A stretch of 64,000 bases of DNA from Halobaculum sp. XH14 (GTDB lineage Archaea; Halobacteriota; Halobacteria; Halobacteriales; Haloferacaceae), in NCBI RefSeq assembly GCF_032116555.1, contig NZ_CP134951.1, forward strand, positions 1 to 64,000. Reading direction: 5' to 3'. Positions within the stretch are counted from its first letter, which is position 1. Each line of letters opens with the position of its first letter. Shown piece after piece: positions 7,639-17,250 of the stretch. The translations under genes were made by a program, and so were the position numbers. Below the pieces are notes generated by a model. It did no database searches, was not told the origin of the DNA, and saw only the letters and a program-made list of their open reading frames with translations.

Positions 7639-9378
7639 ATGGCAGGCCAGCAGGAACGGACCGACGCCGCGGATCGCATCGGCGAGCCGAGCGAGCAGTG
7701 GCGCGGCTACCGGGGCGCGCCCACCGGCACCGACATCGAGTGCGAGGGCTGGCGACAGGAGGCGGCGCTCCGCATGCTGAACAACAACCTCGACCCCGAG
7801 GTCGGCGAGGACCCGGAGAACCTCGTCGTCTACGGCGGCACCGGCCGCGCCGCCCGGTCGTGGGACGCCTACGACGCCATCCTCGACCAGCTTCGGGGCC
7901 TGGCGGACGACGAGACGCTGCTCGTCCAGTCCGGCAAGCCGGTCGGGCGGTTCAAGACCCACGAGCGCGCGCCGCGGGTGCTCATCGCCAACTCCAACCT
8001 CGTCGGGAAGTGGGACGACTGGGAGCACTTCCACGAACTCGAGGCGCAGGGGAAGATCATGTACGGCCAGATGACCGCCGGCTCGTGGGCCTACATCGGC
8101 ACGCAGGGCATCATCCAGGGCACCTACGAGACGCTCGCGGAACTCGCCCGCCGGGAGTACGACGGCGACCTCGCGGGGCGGACGGTCGTCACCGGCGGGC
8201 TCGGCGGGATGAGCGGCGCACAGCCGCTCGCGGTGACGATGAACCGGGGCGTCTGCATCGCAGCCGAGGTGAAGGGCGACCGCATCGACCGCCGCCTGGA
8301 GACCGACTATCTGATGGAGCGCGTCGACGACCTCGACGAGGCGATGGCCCGCGCCGCGGACGCGGCCGAGGCCGGCGAGCCGTACAGCGTCGGCATCGAG
8401 ATGAACGTCGTGGACATGCTGGAGACGATGCGCGCGGAGGGGTTCGTCCCGGACGTCGTCACCGACCAGACGAGCGCGCACGACGAACTGGAGGGCTACT
8501 ACCCGGCCGGCTACTCGGTGGCGGAGGCCGACGACCTCCGGGAGTCCGACCCCGAGCGCTACGTCGCCGAAAGCCTGGACACGATGGAGCGACACCTCGA
8601 CGCCATCCTCGCGCTCCGGGACGAGGGCGCGGTCGCGTTCGAGTACGGCAACAACCTGCGCGGGCAGGTCCGCGAGCACCGCGGCCGCGAGGACGCGTTC
8701 GACTACCCGGGATTCGTCCCGGCGTACATCCGTCCGATGTTCTGTCGCGGCCGCGGCCCGTTCCGGTGGGCCGCCCTCTCGGGAGACCCCGCCGACATCC
8801 ACCGCACTGACGAGGCGGTGACGGAGCTGTTCCCCGACAAGGACGCGCTCCGCCGCTGGATCGACCTCGCGCAGGAACAGGTGTCGTTCCAGGGGCTCCC
8901 CTCCCGGGTGTGCTGGCTCGGCTACCAATCGAACGACGACGGCCTCACCGAGCGCGCGGAGTTCGCGCTCGAAATCAACGAGCTGGTCGCCGACGGCGAG
9001 ATCAGCGCGCCGATTGTCGTCACCCGCGACCACCTCGACGCGGGCTCGGTCGCCTCGCCGAACCGGGAGACCGAGGCGATGAAGGACGGCACCGACGCGG
9101 TCGCAGACTGGCCCATCTTGAATGCCTTGCTGAACTGTGCCGCGGGCGCGGACATCGTCTCGGTCCACGACGGCGGCGGCGTCGGCATCGGCAACGCGCT
9201 CCACGCGAACAACCACGTCGTCCTCGACGGCTCCGAGCTCGCGGCAGAGAAGGCGCGACGCGTGTTCACCACCGACCCCGGAATGGGCGTGATCCGCCAC
9301 GCTGACGCGGGCTACGAGGACGCCCTCGAGGAGGCCGAGCGGTCGGACGTCACGGTCCCGATGCGGGAGGAGCGATGA
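7639..9378 (+). CDS. hutU: Urocanate hydratase
   Basis: 579 residues, close to the family norm of about 555-580. Urocanase adds water to urocanate to give imidazolonepropionate, using tightly bound NAD as electrophile. Visible hallmarks are [11 protein letters not shown] near residue 55, [18 protein letters not shown], the dinucleotide-binding [13 protein letters not shown] near 190, and the late [17 protein letters not shown] with the conserved cysteine. It is the first gene of hutUGIH. Its TGA overlaps the hutG ATG by 4 nt, so translation is probably coupled. It acts in the cytoplasm as step 2 of histidine breakdown to glutamate. Confidence 0.97.
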   Translation: MAGQQERTDAADRIGEPSEQWRGYRGAPTGTDIECEGWRQEAALRMLNNNLDPEVGEDPENLVVYGGTGRAARSWDAYDAILDQLRGLADDETLLVQSGKPVGRFKTHERAPRVLIANSNLVGKWDDWEHFHELEAQGKIMYGQMTAGSWAYIGTQGIIQGTYETLAELARREYDGDLAGRTVVTGGLGGMSGAQPLAVTMNRGVCIAAEVKGDRIDRRLETDYLMERVDDLDEAMARAADAAEAGEPYSVGIEMNVVDMLETMRAEGFVPDVVTDQTSAHDELEGYYPAGYSVAEADDLRESDPERYVAESLDTMERHLDAILALRDEGAVAFEYGNNLRGQVREHRGREDAFDYPGFVPAYIRPMFCRGRGPFRWAALSGDPADIHRTDEAVTELFPDKDALRRWIDLAQEQVSFQGLPSRVCWLGYQSNDDGLTERAEFALEINELVADGEISAPIVVTRDHLDAGSVASPNRETEAMKDGTDAVADWPILNALLNCAAGADIVSVHDGGGVGIGNALHANNHVVLDGSELAAEKARRVFTTDPGMGVIRHADAGYEDALEEAERSDVTVPMREER

Positions 9379-10385
9379 CCCTCCGCGCGCCGCCCGACTG
9401 GCTCGGCCCGTCGGACGACCCGAACGACGCGCAGTTCGGCGACGTCGTCAAGCCGACGGCGCTCGCGGACGCCGACGAGTACGACGCGGTCCTCGTCGGC
9501 GAGCCGTACGACGGCGCCGTCATCGGCCGGCGCGGTGCCGCCGGAGCCCCGAGCGCGATCCGCGAGTCGCTGGCGGGCGCGAAGGCACACCACTACGAGG
9601 CCGGACCGGTGACGGGCGTCGGCGACCTGGGCGACGTCGAGATTCCGGGCAGCGCCGACGGACGGGGAGACGCAGGGACGGACGCGGGAGTGGGCGAACC
9701 GGACGTCGCCGCGGTCCAGGAGGCCGTCGCCGAGACGACCCGCGAGGTCCACGCGGCCGACGCGCTCCCCGTCTTTCTGGGCGGCGACAACTCGCTCACG
9801 GTTCCGAACGTGCTGCCGCTGCTGGACGGGGCGGGCGCCGTCGGGGACGGGGTGGCCGCCGGCGCGGCGGAGCCGAGCGTCGGCGTCGTCAGCCTCGACG
9901 CACACCTCGACTGCCGGGAGCCGACCGACGGCCCGACGAGCGGCACGCCGTACCGGCAGCTGTTCGACGCCGGGCTGGACGCGCTCTCGGTCGTCGGCGC
10001 GCGCCACTTCGAGACGTCGACCGCCTACGCCGAGTTCCTCGCCGGGCGCGACGGCACCGTGTTCACGCCGCGGGACGTCCGGGCCGACCCGGCGGGCATC
10101 GCCGACGCCGCCGTCGAGGCGCTCGGCGACGTCGATCAGGTGTACGTCAGCCTCGACGTCGACGTGCTCGACGGGGCCGCCGCGCCCGGCGTGAGCGCGC
10201 CGACTCCCGGCGGAGTTCGGACGGCAGAACTGTACGAACTGGTCGGGAGCCTCGTCCGCGACGGGCGCGTCGTCGGCGTCGAGGTCGTGGAGTGCGCGCC
10301 GCCGCTCGACCGCGACGGCCGGACGGTGACGGCGGCCTCGCGTGCGGTCGCCCACGCGCTCGCCGGGGTGACCGCCCGTGCGTGA
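9375..10385 (+). CDS. hutG: Formimidoylglutamase (arginase/agmatinase family)
   Basis: 336 residues. This ureohydrolase-fold enzyme would hydrolyse N-formimino-glutamate to glutamate and formamide, the last step of the pathway. Metal-site motifs present are DAHLDCRE at about 175-182 and [14 protein letters not shown] at about 258-271. The motif usually read GGDHS in this superfamily is GGDNS here (codon AAC), so one usual metal-ligand histidine is replaced by asparagine. It is embedded between hutU (4-nt overlap) and hutI (8-nt overlap), which supports the assignment despite the substitution. Confidence 0.9.
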   Translation: MTLRAPPDWLGPSDDPNDAQFGDVVKPTALADADEYDAVLVGEPYDGAVIGRRGAAGAPSAIRESLAGAKAHHYEAGPVTGVGDLGDVEIPGSADGRGDAGTDAGVGEPDVAAVQEAVAETTREVHAADALPVFLGGDNSLTVPNVLPLLDGAGAVGDGVAAGAAEPSVGVVSLDAHLDCREPTDGPTSGTPYRQLFDAGLDALSVVGARHFETSTAYAEFLAGRDGTVFTPRDVRADPAGIADAAVEALGDVDQVYVSLDVDVLDGAAAPGVSAPTPGGVRTAELYELVGSLVRDGRVVGVEVVECAPPLDRDGRTVTAASRAVAHALAGVTARA

Positions 10386-11676
10386 GGAGTCGGGTTCCGG
10401 CGAGTCGGCGACGGCGGGGAGCGAACCGCCGGAACGCACGGTCGTCCACGGCGCCTCGGAACTCGTCGTCGGCCCGGACGACGGCGTCGAAGTCGAGACG
10501 ATCACGGACGGGGCGTTCGCCGCCGAGGACGGCCGCGTCGTCGCCATCGGCACGACCGACGAGGTGCTGCGCGAGTACCCCGCCGGGAGCGCCGACGTCG
10601 CCGTCGACGCCGACGGTCGCCTGGTGACGCCGGGGTTCGTCGACCCGCACTCCCACGCCGTCTTCGCCGGCGACCGGACCGACGAGTTCGCGGCGAAGTT
10701 GCGGGGCAAATCCTACGAGGACATCCTCGCCGAGGGCGGCGGCATCCTCCGCACGGTGAGAGCGGTCCGCGAGGCCGACGAGGCGACGCTGACCGCGAAC
10801 CTGCTCGAGCACCTCGACGTCATGCTCGCGCACGGCACCACCACGGTCGAGGTCAAGAGCGGCTACGGCCTCTCGACCGAGTCCGAACTGAAACTGCTCC
10901 GCGCCATCGACGCGGCCGCCGAAGCGCACCCGGTCTCGGTCGTGCCGACGTTCATGGGCGCGCACGCGGTCCCCGATGGCGACGACGCCGAGGCGTACAC
11001 CCGACGGGTCGTCGACGAACAGATACCGGCCGTCGCCGAGCAGGGCATCGCGGACTTTTGCGACGTGTTCTGCGAGCGCGGCGTGTTCTCGGCGGACCAG
11101 TCGCGCCGGATCCTGGAGGCGGGACGGGAGGCCGGCCTGACGCCGAAGATCCACGCCGACGAGTTCGCCGACGTGGGGGCGACGGGGGTCGCCGCCGACG
11201 TCGGCGCGGCGAGTGCGGACCACCTCCTCCGGACCGACGACGACGGTGCCGACCGACTCGTCGAGGCGGGCGTGACGCCCGTCCTGCTGCCCGGAACGGC
11301 GTTCGCGCTCGGCGAGGCGTACGCCGACGCCCGCCGGTTCCTCGACGCCGGAACGCCGGTCGCGCTCGCAACCGACTTCAACCCGAACTGCTTCGCCCGC
11401 AGCATGGGCTTCGTCGCCACGCTCGGCTGCGTCGGGATGGGGATGACGCCGGCCGAGTCGGTCCGGGGGGTCACGCACGCCGCAGCGGAAGCGCTCGACC
11501 GGGCGGACGGGGCGGGCGGCGTCGGGACGCTCCGCCCCGGCGCACCCGCTGACGCGGTCGTCCACGGCGTAGGGAAACTCGTGGACGTCCCGTACAGCCT
11601 GGACGTGAACACGGTCGAGACGGTGCTCTCGAAGGGGAGTCGCGTCGTCGCGGACGGGAGGGTCGCCCGTGAGTGA
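10378..11676 (+). CDS. hutI: Imidazolonepropionase
   Basis: 432 residues starting at a GTG that overlaps the end of hutG by 8 nt. It is an amidohydrolase-superfamily metalloenzyme that opens the ring of imidazolone-5-propionate to N-formimino-glutamate. Motifs include the metal-binding HSH in [13 protein letters not shown] at about 79-91, VKSGYGLS near 160, FMGAHAVP near 197, KIHADEF near 259 and ATDFNPN near 330. Length and motif order match family members. It is the third gene of hutUGIH and overlaps hutH by 8 nt with the same GTGnGTGA arrangement. Confidence 0.96.
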   Translation: MREESGSGESATAGSEPPERTVVHGASELVVGPDDGVEVETITDGAFAAEDGRVVAIGTTDEVLREYPAGSADVAVDADGRLVTPGFVDPHSHAVFAGDRTDEFAAKLRGKSYEDILAEGGGILRTVRAVREADEATLTANLLEHLDVMLAHGTTTVEVKSGYGLSTESELKLLRAIDAAAEAHPVSVVPTFMGAHAVPDGDDAEAYTRRVVDEQIPAVAEQGIADFCDVFCERGVFSADQSRRILEAGREAGLTPKIHADEFADVGATGVAADVGAASADHLLRTDDDGADRLVEAGVTPVLLPGTAFALGEAYADARRFLDAGTPVALATDFNPNCFARSMGFVATLGCVGMGMTPAESVRGVTHAAAEALDRADGAGGVGTLRPGAPADAVVHGVGKLVDVPYSLDVNTVETVLSKGSRVVADGRVARE

Positions 11677-13306
11677 GACCGAGGTCGTCCTCGACGGCGA
11701 CTCGCTCACGCCCGAGGAGGTCCGCGCGGTCGCCCGCGACCGTGTGGCCGTCCGAATCGCGGACGCGGCACGGGAATCGGTCCGCGAGGCCCGCGAGCGT
11801 GTCGTCTCGGCCGTCGACTCGGGCGAGGCGGTGTACGGGCTCAACACCGGCTTCGGCCACCTCGTCGACACGCGGATCGACCCCGAGGACGTGGAGGCGC
11901 TCCAGACGAACCTCGTCCGCAGCCACGCGGCCGGCGTCGGCAGGCGGCTGACCGACGAGGAGGTCCGCGGCCTGATGCTCACGCGGGTCAACGCGCTCGT
12001 GAAGGGCTACTCGGGCGTCCGCGAGGTCGTGGTCAACCACCTCGTGGCGATGCTCAACGAGGGCATCCACCCGGTCGTCCCGGCCCAGGGGAGCCTCGGC
12101 GCGAGCGGCGACCTCGCGCCGCTCGCGCACGTCGCGATCGTCCTGCTCGGGGAGGGGACGGCGACGGTGGACGAGGAGGACGGTGCCGGCGGCGAGGGCG
12201 ACGACGTGGCGGGCGGCGCCGAAACGAGCGACCGGACGGAACTGTCGGGGGCGGACGCGCTCGCCAGCGCCGGCCTCGACCCGCTCCGACTCGCACCCAA
12301 GGAGGGGCTCGCGCTCATCAACGGGACGCAACTCACCGTCGCGCTCGCCGCGCTGCTCGTCGTCGACGCCGAGCGCGTCCTCGACGCGGCCGACGCCGCG
12401 GGGGCGCTCACGACCGAGGTGACGATGTCCACGACGGCCAACTGCGATCCCGCAGTGACCGACGTCCGGCCCCACGCGGGCCAGGCCCAGAGCGCGGCCA
12501 ACGTCCGCCGGTTCACCGCCGGCTCCGAGGTCATCGAGTCCCACCGCAACTGCGACCGGGTGCAAGATGCGTACTCCATCAGGTGTCTCCCGCAGGTCCA
12601 CGGCGCGGTCCGGGACGCGGTCGCCCACCTACGCGAGGCCGTCGAGGTCGAGTTGAACAGCGCGACCGACAACCCGCTCGTGTTCCCGCCCGAGGCGGTC
12701 GCGGGGCGGGCCAGCGGCGGCGACGACGCGGCGGTGCTCTCGGCGGGCAACTTCCACGGCGCGCCGCTGGCCCACCTGCTCGACTACGTCGCCGCCGCGC
12801 TGACCGACCTGACGGCCATCTGTGAGCGCCGGGTCGACCGCATGCTCAACCCGGAACTCCAGGAGGACCACCTCCCGCCGTTCCTCGCCGAGCGGAGCGG
12901 GCTCCAGTCGGGGTACATGATCGCACAGTACACCGCCGCGGCGCTGCTGAACGAGTGCCGCTCGCTCGGCCGGGCCGCCACGGACTCGACGCCCGTCAGC
13001 GGCGGCCAGGAGGACCACGTCAGCATGAGCGGACAGGCGGCGCTGCACGCCCGGACGGTCGCGGGGAACGCCGCGACGGTCGTCGGCGTCGAACTCGTCT
13101 GTGGCGCGCAGGCGGCCGAGTTCCTCGATTCGGACCTCACGCTCGGCGACGGCACCGCCGCTGCCTACCGGACCGTCCGCGAAGTCGTCCCGCCACTGGA
13201 GACCGACAGGCCGCTCGACGCGGACCTGCGGGCGGGCGAGCGGCTGGTGGCGAGCGGAGCGATCCGGGACGCGGTGACGGCTGCCGCGTCGGCCGACGCC
13301 GAGTGA
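11669..13306 (+). CDS. hutH: Histidine ammonia-lyase
   Basis: 545 residues, starting with GTG. It removes ammonia from histidine to give urocanate, step 1 of the pathway. GSLGASGDLAPLAH at about 143-156 contains the Ala-Ser-Gly triad that cyclises to the MIO cofactor. YGLNTGFG near 50, NGTQ near 215, and QEDHVSMSG near 448 are family hallmarks. It is somewhat longer than the usual 500-515 residues because of an acidic Gly-rich insertion of about 35 residues after the MIO region (about 168-205). Last gene of the operon. Confidence 0.97.
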   Translation: MSETEVVLDGDSLTPEEVRAVARDRVAVRIADAARESVREARERVVSAVDSGEAVYGLNTGFGHLVDTRIDPEDVEALQTNLVRSHAAGVGRRLTDEEVRGLMLTRVNALVKGYSGVREVVVNHLVAMLNEGIHPVVPAQGSLGASGDLAPLAHVAIVLLGEGTATVDEEDGAGGEGDDVAGGAETSDRTELSGADALASAGLDPLRLAPKEGLALINGTQLTVALAALLVVDAERVLDAADAAGALTTEVTMSTTANCDPAVTDVRPHAGQAQSAANVRRFTAGSEVIESHRNCDRVQDAYSIRCLPQVHGAVRDAVAHLREAVEVELNSATDNPLVFPPEAVAGRASGGDDAAVLSAGNFHGAPLAHLLDYVAAALTDLTAICERRVDRMLNPELQEDHLPPFLAERSGLQSGYMIAQYTAAALLNECRSLGRAATDSTPVSGGQEDHVSMSGQAALHARTVAGNAATVVGVELVCGAQAAEFLDSDLTLGDGTAAAYRTVREVVPPLETDRPLDADLRAGERLVASGAIRDAVTAAASADAE

Positions 13307-13394
13307 CGGCGGCGATGGGAGCCGGGGCGGAGCCCGCGAGCCGCCGGATCGCCCCGCCGGGTCCGAACCCCCACGAACGCTGCCGGGTGCCAAC

Positions 13395-13400
13395 GATTTA
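13395..13400 (+). promoter_or_regulatory. TATA-like box of the prolyl oligopeptidase gene
   Basis: GATTTA lies about 30 nt upstream of the ATG at 13427. This spacing supports a leaderless transcript and argues against the in-frame ATG at 13400, which falls inside the box. Confidence 0.45.
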
Positions 13401-13426
13401 TGCGCCGCCGTCGTCGCCGAGTTCGT

Positions 13427-15619
13427 ATGCCACCGTCCCCGCCCGCGACCGAGCGCCGCCCCGTGACCGAGACCCTCCACGGCGAGGAGGTGACTGACCC
13501 GTACCGCTGGCTGGAGGAGGGGAGCGAGGCGATCGAAGCGTGGGTCGAGGCCCAGAACGAGTACGCCGACGGCTTCCTCGGCGGGGACACCGCCGAGGCG
13601 CTCGGCCCCCGGTTCGAGGAGCTGGCGCGCGTGACCGACCACGGCGCGGTCACCGCCCGCGGCGGGCGCTACTTCCAGACCGTCGAGGGCCCGGAGCAGG
13701 ACCACGGCGTGCTGTTCGTCCGCGAGTCGTTCGACGAGGAGCCGCGGGGGCTCGTCGACCCGAACGCCTTCGAGGCCGAGGCCGCCTCGATGAACTGGTA
13801 CGTCGTCGGCCCCGACGGCGACCGCGTCGCCTACGGCTACGACGAGGGCGGCGAGGAGCAGTACGACGTGCGCGTCGTCGACGTCGGCTCGGGGACGGTG
13901 ACCGAGGAGATACCGGGGCTCGGCCGCGTGAACCCCGGCGGGTTCGCGTGGACCGACGACGGCTTCTACTACGTCGCCACCGGCGACGTCGGCGGCGGCG
14001 GCCAACTGGAGAAGGCACTGTACTACCACGAACACGGTACCGACCCCGACGACGACCCGTTCGTCACGGACGCGTTCGGCGAGCACGACTGGCCGCAACT
14101 GGAGTTCGACGACGAGTCCGGCACCCTGCTCGCGGCGGTCCACGAGGGCACGGCGAACTCGGAGGTGTTCCTGGTCGACGTCGACGCCGCGGAGTCGGGT
14201 GACGGGTCCGATGGCTCGGACGAAAGTACGACGGGCGGAAGCACGATGGACGGGAGCGCGCTCGTACCCCTGATCACCGACGCGGACGGCACGTTCCGCC
14301 CGCACGTCCACGACGGGACGGTCCACTTCGTGACGAACTACGGGGCCGCGTTCTCGCGGGTGCTCTCGGTGCCGGCCGCGGAAATGGCGGCGCTCGCGGC
14401 CGACGGGGGCGACGCCGACGCTGCCGATGATCCCGAAACCGCGGGAGGCGGGCTGCTCGACCCGAGCGCGCTGACCGAGACGGTCCCCGAGACCGACGGC
14501 GTGCTCCAGGGGATCGCCTTCGCCGGCGACCGCCTGCTCGCCCACCACATGCACGACGTCAGTTCGGAGCTCACAGTGTGGGCCGACGGCGAAGCGGTGG
14601 AGCGGATTCCGACGCCCGAGTTCTGCAGCGTCGCCGGCGTCTCGGGCGACGAGTCGGGCGGGGACGGCGAGACGGCCGGGGACGGCACGACGACCGTGGA
14701 CGACGAGGTGTTCTACGTCGAATCGACGTTCGACGCGCCCTCGCGGGTCCGGCGCTACGACTTCGGGACCGGCGAGGCCGAGACGCTCGCGCGGGCCGAC
14801 GTCTCGTACGAGGTCGACGTGGCCGTCTCCCAGGAGTTCTTCGAGTCGACCGACGGGACGGCGGTGCCGGCGTTCGTCGTCCACCGCGAGGGGCTCGAGC
14901 CCGACGGCGACGCGCCGACGGTGCTGTACGGCTACGGCGGCTTCCGCATCCCGCAGACGCCCGGCTTCGATCGCTTCCGCGGGCCGTTCCTCGCGGCCGG
15001 CGGCGTGTTCGTCGTGGCGAACCTGCGCGGCGGGAGCGAGTACGGCGAGCCCTGGCACGAGGCGGGCATGCGCGGGCGCAAGCAGACCGTCTTCGACGAC
15101 TTCTACGCGGTCGCGGAGGGGCTGATCGATGCGGGCTACACGAACACCGACCGGCTCGCGGCCTACGGCGGGTCGAACGGCGGCCTGCTCACGGGCGCTG
15201 CCGTGACCCAGCGGCCCGGCCTCTGGGGCGCGGTGCTCTCGACGGTGCCGCTGCTCGACATGCTCCGATTCCACCGGTTCCTGCTCGGCGAGTACTGGAC
15301 CGTCGAGTACGGCAGCCCCGACGACCCGGACGACTTCGCGTACCTCCGCGAGTACTCGCCGTACCACAACGTCGCCGAGCGGGCGTACCCGCCGACGATG
15401 TTCAAGACCGCCGCGGGCGACACCCGAGTCCACCCCGGCCACGCGCGCAAGATGACCGCGCTGATGCAGGAGCGAAACACGGGCGACGCGCCAGTCGTCC
15501 TCCGGACCGAGACCGACACGGGTCACGGCGTCGGCAAGCCGACCGAGATGATCGTCCGCGAGCAGGTCGAGCAGTGGACGTGGCTGTGCGACCGGCTCGG
15601 CGTCGACGTCGGCCAGTAG
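13427..15619 (+). CDS. Prolyl oligopeptidase family serine peptidase
   Basis: 730 residues from the ATG at 13427. The first two thirds are the seven-bladed beta-propeller typical of S9A prolyl oligopeptidases, beginning ETLHGEEVTDPYRWLEEGSE. The C-terminal third is the alpha/beta-hydrolase domain with NLRGGSEYGEPWHEAG, the nucleophile serine in YGGSNGGLL at about 577-585, an aspartate in GDTRVHPGHARKM and a histidine in TDTGHG near 692. It would cleave short peptides after proline, in the cytoplasm since no signal peptide is seen. Several acidic loops in the propeller look like halophilic insertions. Nothing links it to the hut operon except position. Confidence 0.92.
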   Translation: MPPSPPATERRPVTETLHGEEVTDPYRWLEEGSEAIEAWVEAQNEYADGFLGGDTAEALGPRFEELARVTDHGAVTARGGRYFQTVEGPEQDHGVLFVRESFDEEPRGLVDPNAFEAEAASMNWYVVGPDGDRVAYGYDEGGEEQYDVRVVDVGSGTVTEEIPGLGRVNPGGFAWTDDGFYYVATGDVGGGGQLEKALYYHEHGTDPDDDPFVTDAFGEHDWPQLEFDDESGTLLAAVHEGTANSEVFLVDVDAAESGDGSDGSDESTTGGSTMDGSALVPLITDADGTFRPHVHDGTVHFVTNYGAAFSRVLSVPAAEMAALAADGGDADAADDPETAGGGLLDPSALTETVPETDGVLQGIAFAGDRLLAHHMHDVSSELTVWADGEAVERIPTPEFCSVAGVSGDESGGDGETAGDGTTTVDDEVFYVESTFDAPSRVRRYDFGTGEAETLARADVSYEVDVAVSQEFFESTDGTAVPAFVVHREGLEPDGDAPTVLYGYGGFRIPQTPGFDRFRGPFLAAGGVFVVANLRGGSEYGEPWHEAGMRGRKQTVFDDFYAVAEGLIDAGYTNTDRLAAYGGSNGGLLTGAAVTQRPGLWGAVLSTVPLLDMLRFHRFLLGEYWTVEYGSPDDPDDFAYLREYSPYHNVAERAYPPTMFKTAAGDTRVHPGHARKMTALMQERNTGDAPVVLRTETDTGHGVGKPTEMIVREQVEQWTWLCDRLGVDVGQ

Positions 15620-15691
15620 CGGGCACCTGGCGTGGGGATTGGCGGGGGACGCACCCAGGTTGCGGTCGTGAGGTCGGCTGCCCCCCGACAG

Positions 15692-15790
15692 TCACCAGGG
15701 CGCGTCGGCCTCCCCCGAGTCGACGAACTCGAACAGGTCGTCGAACTCGGCCGGGAGCGACGCCGTCAGGTTCCCCGCCGGGCGCGTGTC
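15692..15790 (-). pseudogene. Possible remnant of a DUF2267-like protein (C-terminus only)
   Basis: The minus strand reads GNLTASLPAEFDDLFEFVDS before a stop at 15692-15694. This resembles the C-terminal tail of DUF2267 proteins, in which a LP-x-E/D-[FY] pattern precedes the end. An in-frame TAG immediately upstream, at about 15791-15793, leaves only about 32 codons. The gene may have been cut down when the phosphoribosyltransferase gene arrived, or the similarity may be chance. Confidence 0.3.
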
Positions 15791-15834
15791 CTATTTCACC
15801 CTTCGGACCGAATCGGTCCCGAGGACGAGCGCGC

Positions 15835-16461
15835 ATGTTCCGCGACCGGACCGACGCGGGCGAACGGCTCGCACGGCTGCTCCGCGACCGGGGGGTCCGT
15901 GCCGACCTCGTGCTGGCGATCCCGCGCGGCGGGCTCCCGGTCGCGCGGCCGGTCGCGGACGCGCTTGGCGCGCCGCTCGACGTCGTCGTCGCCAAGAAAC
16001 TCGGCGCGCCGGGCAACCCCGAGTTCGCCATCGGCGCGGCAGCCTCGGACGGGAGCGTCTGGCTGAACCGGGACGCGATCGCCCGGCTCGGCATCTCCGA
16101 GCGCCACGTCGAACGCGAGCGGCGGGTCGCCGCGAGGGCCGCCCGGACCAGAGAGGCGGCGTACCGCACCGGCGGCCCGCCGGACGTTCGGGGCGCGTCG
16201 GTCGTCCTGGTCGACGACGGCGTCGCGACGGGCGCGACCGTCACCGCCTGCCTCCGGCTGCTCGCGGCGCGGGGGGCCGGACGCGTCGTGCTCGCGGTCC
16301 CGGTCGGTCCCCCGGACACCCTCGATCGGCTGGCGGGCGAGGCCGACGAGGTGATCGTGGTCGAGTCGCCGCCCCATTTCGGTGCCGTCGGCCAGTTCTA
16401 CCGGCGGTTCGAGCAGGTCTCCGACGGGGAGGCGATGGCGATCCTCGGCGGTGCGTCCTGA
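15835..16461 (+). CDS. Phosphoribosyltransferase-domain protein
   Basis: 208 residues from the ATG at 15835. The PRPP-binding signature VLVDDGVATGATVTACL at about 122-138 is clear, and VLAIPRGGLPVARPVADALG near 25-44 together with VAKKLGAPGNPEFAIGA are typical of the YgiC/Rv0571c-like phosphoribosyltransferase group with a dedicated N-terminal flavin-like loop. The exact substrate is unknown; members are often called predicted phosphoribosyltransferases. The family length is about 210-220 residues, so it looks complete. Confidence 0.85.
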   Translation: MFRDRTDAGERLARLLRDRGVRADLVLAIPRGGLPVARPVADALGAPLDVVVAKKLGAPGNPEFAIGAAASDGSVWLNRDAIARLGISERHVERERRVAARAARTREAAYRTGGPPDVRGASVVLVDDGVATGATVTACLRLLAARGAGRVVLAVPVGPPDTLDRLAGEADEVIVVESPPHFGAVGQFYRRFEQVSDGEAMAILGGAS

Positions 16462-16956
16462 CGGGCGGCCGGTCGGAGATCCCGGAGGCGGCCACGAGCG
16501 ACGAGACGCGTCGGCACGTTGTGAGGAGACGCGTCGACACGAATCGTGAGACGGTGCTCACGCGCGACCGTTCATAAAACGCCCGGCGGGCGCGGACGCC
16601 TCGGACGAGTCCCGGACTGTGGGGTCCGTGACGCCGAGTACGCACGTCGCGCCGTCTCCGGGCGGGTCGGTTCGAAAAGGTGCCGGATGGGGTGGATGCC
16701 GGGTACGGCACCTGATGTGGGGTCGTCGACGGTACAGGGGGGAACGACCGTCGAATCTCGCTCCGCAGGTCGCCACCGACTCCTTCGGAAGGCGTTCGCG
16801 CTCCGGGCCAGGCACGCGAGGCCCTCCGACGGCCGGTAGCGTCTATCCGTACAGCCGATTCCCCCATTGTTATACGGGTTGTACCGCGCCGACATGTCTC
16901 CGGCGAGTCTCTGTCCGAACCTGCCAGCGTGCGAGGGGCCTCGGCGCCGGTCGGAC

Positions 16957-16975
16957 ACACCTCTTTTCGAGTGCT
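16957..16975 (+). repeat. Origin repeat copy 1
   Basis: ACACCTCTTTTCGAGTGCT, two mismatches to the consensus ACACCGGTTTTCGAGTGCT. Candidate Orc1 binding site downstream of orc1. Confidence 0.6.
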
Positions 16976-17040
16976 CTCCCGCGGCCTCAGCCCTCGGGAG
17001 GAGCCCCGTTCGACGCTCTCGGCCGTCGTGGGGGCCTGCG

Positions 17041-17059
17041 AGCACTCGAAAACCGGTGT
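17041..17059 (-). repeat. Origin repeat copy 2
   Basis: AGCACTCGAAAACCGGTGT on the plus strand is the exact reverse complement of the consensus. Inverted relative to copies 1 and 3. Confidence 0.7.
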
Positions 17060-17105
17060 TCGGTCGCTCGCGGGAGGCTACCGAATGCGTTCGGTTCGGA
17101 TCGGA

Positions 17106-17124
17106 ACACCGGTTTTCGAGTGCT
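17106..17124 (+). repeat. Origin repeat copy 3
   Basis: Exact ACACCGGTTTTCGAGTGCT. With copy 2 it forms a divergent pair about 46 bp apart. Confidence 0.7.
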
Positions 17125-17168
17125 TTGGACGGCGGTTTCGATGGATAGGGGAGTCCTAGCCGGAAGTA

Positions 17169-17187
17169 AGCATTTGAAAACTGGTGT
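17169..17187 (-). repeat. Origin repeat copy 4 (diverged)
   Basis: AGCATTTGAAAACTGGTGT, whose reverse complement ACACCAGTTTTCAAATGCT differs from the consensus at three positions. Confidence 0.5.
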
Positions 17188-17250
17188 GTTCTCGCGGGTG
17201 AGGGGTCTCCCCGTCCGTCGGCCGAGTCGGTCGAACGGCCCCGATCGGGG

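Larger units (their letters stand above)
16462..17250. other. Left arm of the replication origin region (non-coding)
   Basis: No gene is supported here. Four copies of the origin repeat lie at 16957-16975 (+), 17041-17059 (-), 17106-17124 (+) and a diverged one at 17169-17187 (-), between the phosphoribosyltransferase gene and the 3' end of orc1. Two 15-bp near-repeats GAGACGCGTCGGCAC / GAGACGCGTCGACAC lie at 16503 and 16525, 22 bp apart. A TATAACAATGG element on the minus strand (16864-16874) resembles the promoters of the glycan region, but no gene follows it. Confidence 0.6.

Noticed and set aside
7402-9300. 632-codon open frame on the minus strand
   Set aside because: Antisense to hutU, whose identity is certain from its NAD-binding and catalytic motifs.
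13400-13426. Start of the prolyl oligopeptidase at 13400
   Set aside because: The ATG overlaps the TATA-like GATTTA and adds a run of arginines; the ATG at 13427 has leaderless spacing.
12629-15526. 965-codon open frame on the minus strand
   Set aside because: Antisense to hutH and the prolyl oligopeptidase, both recognised by catalytic motifs; arginine- and glutamate-rich shadow composition.
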